A DNA stretch of 64,000 nucleotides, taken from positions 148,846 to 212,845 of the forward strand of contig CALSFV010000399.1 in NCBI GenBank assembly GCA_943737045.1, in the 5' to 3' direction. A program made the position numbers and the translations under genes. This stretch comes from Parapristionchus giblindavisi. Lineage: Eukaryota; Nematoda; Chromadorea; Rhabditida; Diplogasteridae. Of this stretch, positions 35,601-48,200 are shown one piece after another (the stretch's first letter is position 1; the number at the start of each line of letters is the position of its first letter). The notes under the pieces are model-generated. The model did not search any database. It saw only the letters and a list, made by a program, of their open reading frames with translations, and was not told the origin of the DNA.

Positions 35601-38600
35601 TAATGCTATTATCAGTAATTATCATTGTACAGCTCTAGCAACTCTTCTAGCTTTCTTCCTTCTTCTCCCTTTTTACCTTTTATAGCACGGTGTGACACAC
35701 CTACCGGAGAAAAGAGTGGGCGGATGTTTAAACTTTTAGCGCATACCGTATACAGAAAACCAAAAGCGTAGTTCGCGATCACGAAGGCATTTCCGTATAA
35801 GAAAAAAATACAGATTTGAAAAAAATTCGCGCCATTCCTGAATCATGAAAAAGAACAATCTTACAGTAATTAGTAAGTATTGAAAAATCCTGATTAATGC
35901 CTGAATTCTGCAGGAATTGTTGTTGGGTCTCACAGCGAATAGAAAGAAAAAGCGAGAGCGCAGACATGTCAGACACTTTTTGTCTGCTAATTCTGTCGCC
36001 TATCGATTTCTCTTGTTGTGTCATACCGTGTATTTCGCAATTCTTTATATTCTTTCAATTCAATAGTCCTTCATATGCACGAACACAAACCTTTATTACA
36101 GCTCATGATAAATCTATATCACATCAGTTCACAATAAAACTATTTCAATTTTAATCTTTATCACATTAATTAAAAACAAATCAATTCTCTATTTCTTTCT
36201 CCACTTGTCTCGTCCCTTTCGTGCACTTGATCATCCTGGAAAAAAACTACTGTAGGGGAAAACGAGCTTTCGTAAACCACCCTATTAAATAACATGCTAA
36301 CAATAAGCTGCCGAAAAATACTCTGAGCATTAGTTTATTTGCCCTTATAATGCACATTTGCCTTACGTGCCTACTACGGTGGCGAGAATCAGTCACTAGT
36401 CACTAATTATTATCTCTCTCCAACTAGTGCGTAATCTTTTCCACTCTCCCTGCTACTCTTCTGTCCCCTATGGCAGCCGTGCGTTGGGGTCATGGTTGAG
36501 TAGAAATATTACTCTTTTTCTACTCTTTGTTTTTTTTCTCGGCTCTAAGTAATCAAAATATGCAAATCTATATAATTTTGGAATCTACAAATCAAGGGCT
36601 ATTCTACAAGCCTAAAATTGGCTGAAAAAGGACAATTTTAAATTTCTTCAATTTTTCAAGTCATGCATTGAAGTAAACATTTTATTAAAGTAATTCGAAT
36701 AACAATGAAAAATAAAAAAAAGAAAATATAAAAATATTGATAAAGGAAATAAATTATATTATCGTCCGATTCCGATCCGATTTGAAAGAATGCATACACG
36801 AAAAACTGAAAAAAAAGTGTTCTTTGACAGTCAATTGCAGACTTGGTAAATAACTCTTAGCTTGTAGATTTCAAACATATTCAGATTTACAAATTTCGAA
36901 TACTTATAGCCGAGAAATCCCAAAAGGAGTAGAAAAAGAGTAGCTGAAAATAAGTCACTAATGTTGCGATGACTTCATCACTACTAACCGTCGCGCGAGA
37001 GGTCATAAATGTGCCTCTCTCGGTTGTGTAGAGAGAGACTGTTACTAGGGCTAGTAAGTAGTGACTGGTTCTCGCCACCCTAGTGCCTACGCCGTAACCT
37101 CCGCCGTAAGGACAGACGAGGTTACGGCGTAGGCACGCAAGGTAAATGTAACGAATGGTAGGACACTCATAGACTTATTTATACTGCAGCGGTATTACTT
37201 ATTTATACCGTATTTAAAGTGCATGCATACTAATTCTTGTGCATCTATTAATAATATTAATTTAAATATATAGTTTTCTTTCGTCTCATTTTGGACACCA
37301 CTCCTTCGTACCATTCATTCAGAGATCAAAAGAAACCGAAATGCGACTCCCCTGAATTTTGCCAATCAAGGATATTTCGAAAAAAAGGAAAAAAAAATTA
37401 AACAATATTTGCTCTTTCGAAAATATCAATGCGCTAAAGTTTACTACTGATATATTGAAACGGAAGAATTGCAAATTTGTTTCGGGGAAGTATCTGCAAA
37501 AATTTATTTCGAGAAAGTATCGGAAAAGCGAAAAACTAAAAATGCACATCTCTGCTGCCAATAGGGCAAATATTGATAAGTGGTTTACCACAATTTGTTT
37601 GCTTATTCGTTAGGGTTTTGACCACTTTTCTGTGTTTATGTCACTCATATCTTGTCGTAAAAACGTTATCACGTTATTTACGTGAAAATAAGCGAAAAAT
37701 AAGCGATTTTTGACAAATCTGACCAGTTTTAAAATTTTTGGTGAAATCTGACCAGTTGGCGGAGCCAAAAATTGTTGGTCGTAGCATAATGTATGACTAT
37801 CTTTATGATCTTTGATCTTTGATCTCACTATTTAATGCATAATTATTAAACTTAATATTGCAGGCTGCGTGGAGCAGCTTCTGCTGCACGCCTCCTCTGC
37901 CGTGTCGTTCGATGGGGGAGCACCACCGCCGGGTCACATATCGTGTCCGGTGTGTCGGACGGTTGTGCCCGCCAGGAATCTGCCCGCCATCAAGGAGATT
38001 GTCTGTGCGTTTTTTTATTAAATATTTATTTATTTTATTCATTGATTTGCGATTTTACTAAATATAAGCAAGGCTAATTTTGAATCTCTCAAAAGCTGAT
38101 TGTTTGTGCGTTTTATGAAATATAACATGTACAGTTGTTGCATTCTGTATTTTATTATTGTGTTAGGAGCTAACCTCGAAGCCTTACGCACGCACTGTAT
38201 CTCGATGTTTCCTAGTGTACAAAATGTAGAGCATTTAGAACTTTGCTCGATCAAGCCGAACAGCCAGCAGTTATTTTAGTTATTAGTTTATTTATTAGTT
38301 TTCATTTAGTTTATTTAATAGTTATTAGTTTTTCTATTAGTTATTTCGCTTCAGATTTCGCCCGTCAACACGAACTTGCGGAGATTCAGATCCAGGAGCA
38401 GAGAGTAGCCATGGAGGAGTCCGATTGTGCGGTACGGAACTAATCAATCAATAATTGCCATTAATCAATCAATAACTTCTGAGAGTCCTCCTTGGATTGT
38501 CGTGGTCATGATTCAAATATAATTGAGCCAATAGTTCATACATATATGCTTAGAGGCACACCTCGACCTAGTTTTACTCTCCGCAATGTTCTCTCGTAGA

Positions 38601-40786
38601 TAGAGAATGCATTGTCAGAGCGGAGAGGTTCAGACTAGCGCGAGGTGTTCAGTTCACAAGGGAATGACCAACCATCCCCGTCGGGTTATGACTAGTGACA
38701 TATACCAGTCGATCCGCCATGTGATTCTGATAATATACCCTTAATGACTCGACTCAAACGTTTATGATCTTCGAGAAAATCGATAATGAAAATTGCTAAA
38801 TTCCAAGGCACATTGAGATCAACTCGGTTTTCACCTCCTACCTCATCGACCTTTCTGGTGTAGTGGATAAGACGCTTGTATTTCATTTTGTAGGTTCGTG
38901 GTTCGATGCCTGGTATGCGATGTTTTGTTTTGCTGATTTTTCCTAGTTCAAAAGTTCATGTATATTCATCATCCATTGCTTCATCATCCACCAGTGTAGA
39001 TCATTATCGATCTTCTGCTTCACCTCCGACCTATTTCTCGCTCGCTTTTGTGTCTGCATTTATGGCGTTTCAGATTCTGATTTGGCATGTTTCAAGGCAA
39101 TTTCACCTTCCATCGGTGTTGCTGTTCTCGCTACGGTTCCCACCGTCGTCAGATTCATCTGGAATTACAAGTGAAGAGCGTAACTTGGCTGATGTGATAA
39201 TGTAACAATAGATATTGTTTCGATCATTATGTTGTACAATTTCACAAATGTTAACGTTATAAACAGTTTTCTTCTTTTTTTCGGTCTCCGAAAAATCAGC
39301 AAAACAAAACATCGCATACCAGGCATCGAACCACGAACCTACAAAACGAAATACAAGCGTCTTATCCACCACACCACAACGGTCGCTGAGATAGGGGGTG
39401 AAAACCGAGATGATCTCAATGTGCTTGGAATTTAGCAATTTTCAATATCGATTTTTTCGAAGATCATAAACGTTTGAATCGAGTCATTAAGGGTCTATTA
39501 TCAGAATCACATGGCGGTTCGACTGGTATATGTCACTAGTCATAACCCGACGGGGATGGTTGGTCATTCCCTTGTCAGTTTCAGTTTGAGCACACATTTA
39601 TCAAGAGTAGGTGCATGTTGGCCCACTCCTGACATGCACATCAGAGCCTACCCTTGATAATTGTGTACCTTTACACCCGAAGCTAATCTGTCCGCTCTGG
39701 TCACACTCTCTCGCTTCCTTTGTCTACGAGAGAGTATTACCAATGCGGAGAGTAAAATTAGGTTGGGGTGTGCCTTTAACAATTATCCTATTGTTAGTTG
39801 AGCAATAGTCAAACACATTTTTGCTGTATGTACGTACCCTTGGGCATTCACAAGGGAAGTCAGGTTGGGCGGTGCCGGACTTCGGGATGGGACATATACC
39901 ATTCGATAGGTATCCGAAAAAGAAGATTTTTCATGTTGGTCATTTTGGCAAAATGCCCCTGGGCGCAGAGTTATTTGCATATATCTCCGGATTTTCGCCC
40001 TACAATGAAACACATTCTCTGTGAGATCGAAAGGAAGCAGTGGTGAATAAGAGTGGTAAACAACACAAGCAATGGCTAAAATGAATTTATTTATTTTTAT
40101 ATTTACTTAAAGAGGATGGTCTATGTCACGGAGGGCAATTTCCTTTAAAAAGAGCGAGTATAGCATATTGTAAAAGGTGGCTTGAACGGTGGTGCAAATC
40201 GCGGCGGGACTCCAAATATTAAAAATCTACAGTATATTCTGTCGATAAATTCAAAGTTTCTGGGCATTTTAATTCTATTCGACTGTTTTATTTGGTTGTA
40301 CTACATTGGTTGCAATAATTGAAGTGAATGTGCGTCTATCTAGACCAAAAAAATTGGAAAGAAAAGGCGAAGAAGCATGCAAATTGTTGATTAAAAAATT
40401 TTCCATTGCATCCGTGAAATAGAATATGCACGCACATACTTTTTCACGGATGCGGAGAAAAATTGCCCGGATACGGATGAAAAATAATTCGTACCCATTG
40501 CCCTCCGTGTATGTATCTTTTGCTTGCAAGTTCGATTCCCGCACAAGCTATCTCACAGAGAATGTGTTTCATTGTAGGGCGAAAATCCGGAGAAATATGC
40601 AAATAACTCTGCGCCCAGGGGCATTTTGCCAAAATGACCAATATGAAAAATCTTCTTTTTCGGATACCTATCGAATGGTATATGTCCCATCCCGAAGTCC
40701 GGGACCGCCCAACCTGACTTCCCTTGTCAGTCGATTATCGATCCCTTGCATGACAGGTCTAACTCTTCAAACAATCAATATTGATT

Positions 40787-40843
<57 letters not shown>

Positions 40844-41687
40844 GTAATAATGATTTTGCCTTTCTTCAGTTTAAACGAAGGCGAGTACGCGAGCTGGTTT
40901 CCACCGTGAACGCGGAGAAGAAGAAGCGGCTCAACAAGATTAAGGAACTGCAGAAGACACTCCTGAATCTGGCCAATGGGGTGAGTTGTACATTTGATCT
41001 TTGAACTTTGAACTTTGCGTCTTTCTATTCGGTCGGTAGCTTGTTGTGCAATTCTGAAATATGCTACATAAAAATATCATCTCTGTTCTTTGGTATTTTT
41101 TCTCTGCTATGGGTGACATTTGATTGTTGAAATCTCTGATCTTTAATCTTTAATTTTTTATCTTTGATCTTTGATCTGTTCAGACGGCCAATGAGTTGCC
41201 ATGCAATGTCGACGACCCGGCGGAGGTGATCGAGCAGCGACTGGCTCGTTTAGAGCGAAAGAAGAGGGCGGAGGAGGAGGCCAACTCGGCCCTGTACCAA
41301 ATGACAGACCATGTGAAGAGAATGACGGAGGTTGGATTTTACTACAAAAAAATCTTTTTATATTTTGTTTTTATTATAAAATAACAAGAAAATTTAGTGG
41401 TTGTACCGGTTTTTCTAAAAGCAGAAAAATATTGTACTTTAAATGAAGTTTATTTGAAGTCTTTTTACAAGTGAAAGAGCGTTTGACGAAATGCATTACA
41501 GTATATCCACCACCTGAAGTAGATTCCAGATAATCAATAATCTATCAACAAATTGCAGATTCTAAGGGAGGATCCGGTGTTGATTGAGCTAGATGATGAT
41601 GAAGAGGAAGTCGACGACCTCGAGCGATCAGAACCCATCCTCCCCCCGACGCTCGGCATAAAATTAGACCCTAGTCTTTTCGTTTGA
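32650..41687 (+). CDS. R1: RING-finger coiled-coil protein, putative E3 ubiquitin ligase (493 aa)
   Basis: Eight exons splice to an open frame: 32650-32922, 33251-33800, 33873-33926, 37864-38004, 38355-38431, 40870-40980, 41184-41330, 41559-41687 (TGA). Residues 1-250 are rich in Pro, Ala and Gln and look disordered. The RING is C3HC4: C265-x2-C268, C286, H288, C291-x2-C294, C320-x2-C323. A charged helix follows (about 340-450, e.g. FARQHELAEIQIQEQR, RLARLERKKRAEEEA), then an acidic tail (ELDDDEEEVDD). RING proteins of this layout are usually E3 ligases; the substrate is unknown and I do not recognise an orthologue. The RING is split by three introns. One of them (33927-37863) holds a 3.8-kb palindromic transposon. 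The start ATG was chosen because paralogues also begin MD. An 8-bp-TSD MITE sits in intron 1 and two palindromes in intron 5. Confidence 0.85.
32982..33158. mobile_element. MITE, CATACATTTTC family (R1 intron 1)
   Basis: CATACATCTTCGTCACCC to GAAAATGTATG, with exact 8-bp flanks TAGCTAGC. Confidence 0.87.
36351..37153. mobile_element. GTTACATTTGCC hairpin MITE, interrupted
   Basis: TGCACATTTGCCTTACGTGCC on the left and GGTAAATGTAAC on the right; the middle palindrome (GCCGTAACCTCCGCC and inverse) lies right of the hAT-like insertion. Confidence 0.7.
36375..37082. mobile_element. hAT-like non-autonomous element, nested
   Basis: 708 bp with inverted ends TACGGTGGCGAGAA/TAGGGTGGCGAGAA and an exact 8-bp duplication GTGCCTAC. 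It sits inside a GTTACATTTGCC-type hairpin (about 36351-37153), itself inside the 3.8-kb element. Confidence 0.85.
38552..38650. mobile_element. AGGCACACCTCGAC hairpin MITE (R1 intron 5)
   Basis: Family member with diverged stem; inverse end CGCGAGGTGTTC. Confidence 0.6.
38656..39575. mobile_element. 920-bp palindrome with tRNA-like promoter boxes (R1 intron 5)
   Basis: Ends ACAAGGGAATGACCAACC and inverse. Each arm carries a tRNA-like segment (38850-38920 plus, 39305-39390 minus) with TGGTGTAGTGGATAAGACG resembling box A and GGTTCGATGCC matching box B. It is probably a tRNA-derived SINE inside a foldback element. Confidence 0.7.
38851..38920 (+). ncRNA. tRNA-like segment, likely SINE head or tRNA relic
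   Basis: Box A-like and perfect box B words are spaced as in a tRNA gene, but the anticodon arm pairs poorly and the acceptor ends do not pair well. I therefore do not call a functional tRNA. Confidence 0.4.
39684..39778. mobile_element. AGGCACACC-family MITE (R1 intron 5)
   Basis: ACCTTTACACCCGAAGCTAAT with inverse AATTAGGTTGGGGTGTGCC. Confidence 0.65.
39850..40727. mobile_element. 878-bp palindrome of the ACAAGGGAA type (R1 intron 5)
   Basis: ACAAGGGAAGTCAGGTTGGG and inverse at the ends. The right arm contains AGTTCGATTCCCGCAC, resembling a tRNA box B. It is similar in layout to 38656-39575 but different in sequence. Confidence 0.7.
40790..40843. repeat. (AAT)n microsatellite (R1 intron 5)
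   Basis: About 18 AAT units just before exon 6. Confidence 0.9.
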
Positions 41688-43670
41688 GGCGAATTATTGA
41701 TTGATTTTTGTTAATTCATCCATTCTTTGACCAACTATTGATTCGATTTTGTGCCAAGTATTTATTGATTTTTGCTAATTGATTCATTTTGACCAACTAT
41801 TGATTCGATTTTTTGCCAAATATTGATTGATTTTTGCTAATTGATTCTTTTTGACCAACTATTGATTGATTTTTTTGCCAATTATTGATTGATTCCAGCC
41901 AATATTTTTCGGATACATGATCTGTATTGTGCTAGCGCGTGTACGCTGACCGCATGACTCACATTTGCATATCTACGGGATAGACCATAATCATCACCTC
42001 TTTCAATTTGAATATGTTGTATTGTTTTTTTGTTGTACACTTGTATTATGCATTGATTTTTGATTTTTTTATCGATTAACAACTTTGTTTAGCTACTCAG
42101 TGCCTCTTTTTCTGTCGATTGATTGCGAGTAAATATTGATTGAATATACTGTAAGCAGAGTATCGATTGATTGTTGCTACAATTATGTCGCACAGTATTC
42201 TGTTTGTATCCATATGGAAAAACCGAACAAGCGAGCGATCAACAATTTATATCATATATAAGTTTTCACACTATATCGTGTGGGCCGTCGATGAAAAGAA
42301 TGAAGAATAACAATGCAAATGGCCGGATCTCTCACAATTCCGTTTGATCCAATCAGATCCTTTCACAGCATGTAGATAATATAGAGAAGCATTCAATTCG
42401 GAACGTCAAAGGCACACCCCGAGATAATTTGAAACTCCCCGCTCTGGCCACACTCTCTCGTTTTCTTTTGTCTAGGTGAGAGTGTTGCCAATGCCGTGAG
42501 TAAAATTAGCTTGGGGTGTGAATTTAGTGTGGGCATTGCATCTGCTGTTATACGCCTTAAAACTCTATCTCTCATCTTTTTGTTAGTCTGTCTGTCTATC
42601 TCTTTTTCCCTCTGCGCATCTTCTCCCTATCAAATCTCCGTTCTCCCTCTAAAATTCTCTGCTTCTCTATCTCGCGCTCTCTATCCTTTTTTACTATAAA
42701 TTCTCCTTGACTAAAATATTTTACTAATAACTGCTTCCTTTTCCCACCACTCTCTTCATATTTACCCATTCCTAGTGTTGCACTGTGGCGCCACGCCACG
42801 CCCCACAACGCGACGCGTTTTTATCGATGAATAAAGTGTTAAAAATTATGTTTATAGTAGCGATCGCTTAGCTGTTTGGGAGGCTACAAAACGCCATAGA
42901 AACGAAAAATATTCGTTGCGTCTTTATAGTCTTTTGGGAGCAAAAGCTCCGATTATTCGCATACTGTAACTGTGTCATACTGTATATATTTTCAAATTTC
43001 CCGCTTTTCGCTCCTGCGATCGATCGCATTCAACTTCGCTTCTCTTGTGTCGCTCGTTTCTTTCTAGAATTTGCCTTTGTTTTTCTTTAAGATTTCGCTT
43101 TTTACTAAGTTATTGTTACGTTTTCGATGTTTTGCGAGACGCCTCGCGTGCTGTCTTTGGAAAAGGCTGACGTACACCACTGTATATCACTGTATTTCTT
43201 TCTCCCTCTCTCACTCTCCCACTCTATCTATCCCTCACCTTTCCTCTGTTCCGGTAAATCATTGTTATATTATTGATCGACTAAGAAGCAAAACAGTAAG
43301 CCCAGTATTGCTAATCGATTCTTACATCTCTCGTTGATAATTGCGTCATTCTCCGCACCTTTGGCATGGCACATTTCGAAATGATCAGGGGCGATGGGTG
43401 AGTGGAGAGAGAGGAAGAGGGATAGAGAGAGGATAGAGAGGAGGTGAGGGTGTCTGTAAGATAAGAGAGATAGATCCCCCGGAGCCTTAATTAGTAATAC
43501 GGGAAGGCGATCTGAAGTGGAGAGGATCTTCTTCGTACTGGCATATTGCCGTCATACACAGTATTCTTGTTCAAGCCATTTTGTTTCCATAGCCAGACAA
43601 GCGAAAGACGATTGCATTTGAGAGAGTTTCTATGTTGAGCGGTCGTTTTGGCTTTCACAGTCTATAGAAC
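41688..43670. other. Spacer R1-R2, no gene seen
   Basis: Repeats of TTGATTGATTTTTGCCAA after the R1 stop, one hairpin MITE and a CT-rich stretch. Much of it is mirrored at 58090-59740. Confidence 0.5.
42410..42523. mobile_element. AGGCACACCCCGAG hairpin MITE
   Basis: AGGCACACCCCGAGATAATTT and inverse, with CACACTCTCTCG in the stem. Confidence 0.7.
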
Positions 43671-43679
43671 ATTGTGCAT

Positions 43680-43851
43680 ACACTTTCATGCCCTCGTAAT
43701 GCGAGGATTGACCCGCTACATATTAGCCTTTTGGCCAGTTGATGCTAAAATGACAATTTTTAAGCGAAAAATAACGAATTTTCTGAATCAACCCATCCTA
43801 TTTCTACCCACTATGTAAAAATAAACGGCGACGGCACTGAACATGTATGAT
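43680..43851. mobile_element. MITE, CATACATTTTC family, inverted orientation
   Basis: CATACACTTTCATGCCCTCG on the left and GAACATGTATG on the right, with the family core (CCACTATGTAAAAATAAAC) inverted. Confidence 0.65.
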
Positions 43852-44149
43852 TACCATGGCATTGCTGACCCGCCTTTTTCCCGTTCGTGGCCATCTCAGT
43901 CTTCTGTTCCAGCCACAGCGTCCACTCCAACTCTCTCAACAATCTCTCGGCGCTAAGTCGGATGCGAACCGATTTTATGAGAAATATTTGCGTTCTTTAT
44001 CGATTCATTGGCGCTTGTCTCTCATATGCAAATAGTTCTCATGCAGTCTGTTCTCATCCGACCTAGTGCCGATCCCTCATGTGTCACGATTTCAAAGAAA
44101 AATGGCTTACAATACTAGAATGCGACCATGGTATGCAGTTAGACACCAT

Positions 44150-44354
44150 CATACGTCGGCGGCATTGTCGCTATAGCGGCAAGACCCACCCGGTTTTGGC
44201 ACTCGACCCACTCGATTTAGCCAAAATTCACGCAAAAATGAAGATGATTCAGCTAAAATTCACTGTAAAATTAATTTTTTGCGTCCCACTCACGCGACTA
44301 TTGCGCCCTACCCACCCGATTTTAATTTCCAGCGACAACAGCTGCCCACGTATG
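44150..44354. mobile_element. MITE, CATACGTGGGC family
   Basis: CATACGTCGGCGGC to GCCCACGTATG, flanked by GACACCAT/GACACCAG. The minus arm of the inverted duplication has the empty site (TTAGACACCAGAG). Confidence 0.82.
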
Positions 44355-44622
44355 GACACCAGAGTACTGCGGCTATGCACTGATAGGCCTTTAGACATTG
44401 TTTCGTCAACACGGGAATATTGACCATACATTTTCGGCGCCCTCACCGGATTGTTTTATATAGTGGGTCGATTTTCGATAATTCAGAGGAGGATTACTGT
44501 AGACATAGGATTACTGTACGCTACTATAATCAGCTGAGGTTCAATTTCTGCACCATTTCTCCTTTTTGATCGTTCATCAGTTATGTCCTTCTGAGAATAA
44601 GTTTTATTTACTGTTTCGCTCA

Positions 44623-44712
44623 TATCGAAATATCGATTTTATTGCCCTTTTCCCATTAATCGAATCGATCGCTCGATCATTGTTGCCTGCCGAATGTGTC
44701 AATGGTTTGGAG
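44623..44712 (+). promoter_or_regulatory. Conserved upstream block of RING genes (R2)
   Basis: The block has TATCGATTTT, then CGAATCGATCGCTC and TTGCCTGCCGAATG. It recurs upstream of R3 and R5 and, inverted, upstream of R4. Since it survives while the DNA between it and each ATG has been replaced by different repeats, it is a candidate promoter element. Confidence 0.4.
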
Positions 44713-44834
44713 ACGTAGCGGCCGAAACACCATAGGGCACATTGCTAGTTAACTTATTTAATCAAAAGATTTATATTTAAAGTGCATGCATACTTAATCT
44801 TGTACATCTATTAATACTGTTAATTTAATTCCTA

Positions 44835-44989
44835 CATTTACGGCGTTTTTTTGATGTAGAAAAAAGCGTTATTTTTCGCTTAAATTGTAATCTTTCGCAT
44901 AAAAAGTGAGCCTTATATAGTGGGTATATGCTGAAAATGAGCCGTATATAGTGGGTCGATCCTTACCCTGTGAGGGTATGGCAATGTAT
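44835..44989. mobile_element. MITE, CATACATTTTC family, just upstream of R2
   Basis: Left end eroded (CTACATTTACGGCG), right end GAGGGTATGGCAATGTATG, 36 bp before the R2 start codon. Confidence 0.65.
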
Positions 44990-45025
44990 GATTTAATTAA
45001 ATTTATTATTTAATTGCTTGAGGGC

Positions 45026-45213
45026 ATGGATCCGTTCCTGAACGACGCGGACGTGGATGCGGCTGCGCGCGGGATATTCGATCCACTTGAGAGATTCCAA
45101 GACCACTTCATGAATTTCCCGCCTCAACAAGGACCACAAGTGGTAAGCGATGCCTTTCCCATGGGGGTACTGTAGCCATTGGATTACTGTCTCCTGGTTT
45201 TGCCGGGTATTTT

Positions 45214-45251
<38 letters not shown>

Positions 45252-48200
45252 TAATAAACATATTATAGTAACTACGCGAAAAGTATCTTGCTTTTACTTT
45301 CTTTTTTCTCTATATCCTCATGAAATAGCGAAACAGAAGCCAAAGGGTAAATAAAAAGTTACTGTTCGCTCGCTACTAACAACGATATTACCCTGCAAAA
45401 GCGGGAGTAAGCATATGGATTTGCGTATATTTTTCATTACGGATTGGTTCTTGATTATGTGGTGTTACATTTGCAAAACGTGCGCACGGCGTGCGAACGT
45501 TTTGAAATGCACGCCGTGCGCACGGCGTGCATTTTTCTATACGGTGTTACATTTTGAAACGTGCGCACGCCGACCACATTACGGAACGCTCAGGTAAATC
45601 CGCCACCAGTACCTCTGGAGGCCGATCTAGACGACGTATTCGTCGATCAGGCGCCAGCGCCACAACCGGAGGCGCCGGCGCCTGCGCCGGCGCGTCGACT
45701 CATCCGCGTGCGCCGCATACGTTTCCGCTCGCCGCCGCATTCTCCACCGCCCGCACCGACGTATCTGCGTGACGCGCGCGAGTTTGGAAGAGAACGCAGT
45801 CGCCACGGAAAGGACTGCATGGCTGAGATCAAGAAACGTGCTGAGTGCCCGGTGTGCTTCGAGGACTTCCAAGATGGTAAGTTCATTTGATCTTTGATCT
45901 TTGAAATTCAATTTTTGATATTTGATCTTTGCAGTTCCGAGGCGTCTAGTGCCGCTCGCGCTGCAGTGTGGCCATCTCGTTTGTGGAGGTGAACACTTGA
46001 TCTTATCTTTATGATCTTTGATCTTTTATCGCATGACTTTCTTTCTTGATCTTCTATCGATCTTCCTTTCCACCTTGCGTGTAATTAGTGAAACTGCATC
46101 TTATGTAGACAGGAATACTGTAATCTGAATTTGGAATAAGAAGTGCGCTAGGTTTTTGGGCATTTCCAGGATGCGTGGAGCAGATTTCGAAGAACACTGC
46201 TGAGGCGGCAAATCGACGAACGATTACCAACATACCGTGTCCGGTATGCCGCAAGGTCGTCCCCGCCAAGAATCTGCCCGTCATCAAGGAGATTGTCTGT
46301 GCGTTTGTATTAAATATTTATTTATTTTATTCATTGCTCTATGCTTATATTGGTTTGAACTTCAATGCAGGCAAGGTAGATAATTTTGAAACTCTCAATG
46401 GTGAAAAGTACAAAACCTTATTGTTAGTTTTTTTTGTTGTTGTGTGAAGTGAAGTAAATTCTGTAATTAGTGGATTTTAAAATTAACTGAGCTATTATTT
46501 TGCTTCAGATTTCGCTCGTCAACACGAATTAGCTGAGATTGAGATAAAGGAACAGAGGGAAACAATTGTCGATTTGAATAAGAAGGTACGGTAGAAAACA
46601 ATCAATAACTGAGATAAATCAATCAATAGACTTCGCAAAATCTATCAATTATTATTATTATTGCCATATTTTATATCATTAAGTAGTAATAATAATTTAT
46701 TATTATAATCAATGCTATAATAATAAATTGATGTAATATTGATTGATTATATTGATATTTATTGATTTTTCAGTTGAATAGAAAGCGGTTGCCCGAACTG
46801 ATCTCGAATGTGAATAATGAGAAGAGGAAGAGACTGAAGATGATTAAGCAACTACAAATGTCACTCTATAAAATGTTCAATGCTGTGAGTTATGCATTTG
46901 ATCTTTGATCTTTGGTTTTTTACCTTTCATTATTTATGTTAATTACATCTAAAAAATCGTTGATTGCCTCATTATCTCTACTATTATAGCGCGCTGAAAA
47001 TAGTGGAAAGCGGAAAATGACGAGTTTCCAGGGTCTAAAAAGTAGGGCCCTGGAAAACCGAAAATAAAATCCTAATCCCATTAACTCCTGCACGAAACGC
47101 CTGATAAGTTTGAGGTATACGATAGTCATAGGTCGAAAAGTATGTTGCAAAGTCCCAAGCCTGACCGGATTTTGAACCAAAATTTGACAAAAATTGAAAA
47201 ACCTGACCGGATTTTGAAAACCGAAAACCTATCTATTCGATCTATGACGGTAGTTTTCGTAAATAAATTGTTTTCGCTTTGATGAAAACTATCGTATACC
47301 TCAAACTTATCAGGTATTTCGTGCCAGGAGTTCATGGGATTGGGATTTTCGTCTTTACATTTTAGCTTTTGAAGAGTATTTTTTAGACCCTGGAAACTCC
47401 GTTTTCCACTTTTTTTAATTACTCTCATGGAAATTGCGAAAGAAAATGAAAATCTGAAACTCTCTAACCCTTTTTTGTTCTTTTCTTTTCGTGAAATATG
47501 TTTGAAGATCTCTGACAGTTTGATCTCATTTGTGATCTTTGGTCTTATGATTTTACTCTTTCTGATTTTTGATCTTTGAACTTTGATCTTTGATCTTTGT
47601 TCAGACGGTCGCCGAGATTCCGTGCAAGGACGATGATTCGGACGAGATTATCGAGCGTCGTTGTGCTCGTTTGGAGAGAAAGAAGAAGGCTGAAGAGGTT
47701 GCCCAAGCAGAATTTGCCCGAATGGCAGCCCAAGTCAAGAGAATGGCCGAGGTTGGATTTTACTTAAGAGACTGGCTCGGTAAGACTCGAGCATTTCGAC
47801 CCCCTGCCGGACATTCGCGAGGAATTTCGATTTGGCACTCAATACTTTCATCATAGACACATACCGGGGGGAGACCGATGAAAGTTATAGTGAAAATGCC
47901 CTGCGGCTCAAACCCGGCTCACATATGCCGCATAAAATAAAAAATTTAAAAATTCATAACTTTTCAATCGTGATAGCTAGGACTATTATTTCTTTTTATT
48001 GGTAAATAACATGCCATGCACTCTTACCAACACCGCTGAACAGCAATATCAAATCGTTCTGAATAAGTTTTTTCGTATCTGATTTTAAGATTTTTCCTCT
48101 TCTATCCTCATTGAAGAGAGACGGCAAGCACTGACATAGTGCATATTGTAGCCCTGACAATTATGTACATGATGGTCAAATTCCCGTAAAAATCCATGTT

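Larger units (their letters stand above)
33962..37795. mobile_element. 3.8-kb palindromic transposon inside the RING-coding region of R1
   Basis: Begins CATACATTTTC and ends TAATGTATG, with an exact 8-bp duplication ACTATCTT. TCTGACCAGTTT words occur near both ends. Much of 34050-35250 is repeated inverted in 35290-36230. A roughly 180-bp unit is repeated about three times at 34700-35060. No transposase frame is visible. Confidence 0.88.

Noticed and set aside
38851..38920. Functional tRNA gene
   Set aside because: Boxes A and B are recognisable, but the anticodon arm and acceptor stem pair poorly and the segment is inside a palindromic repeat.
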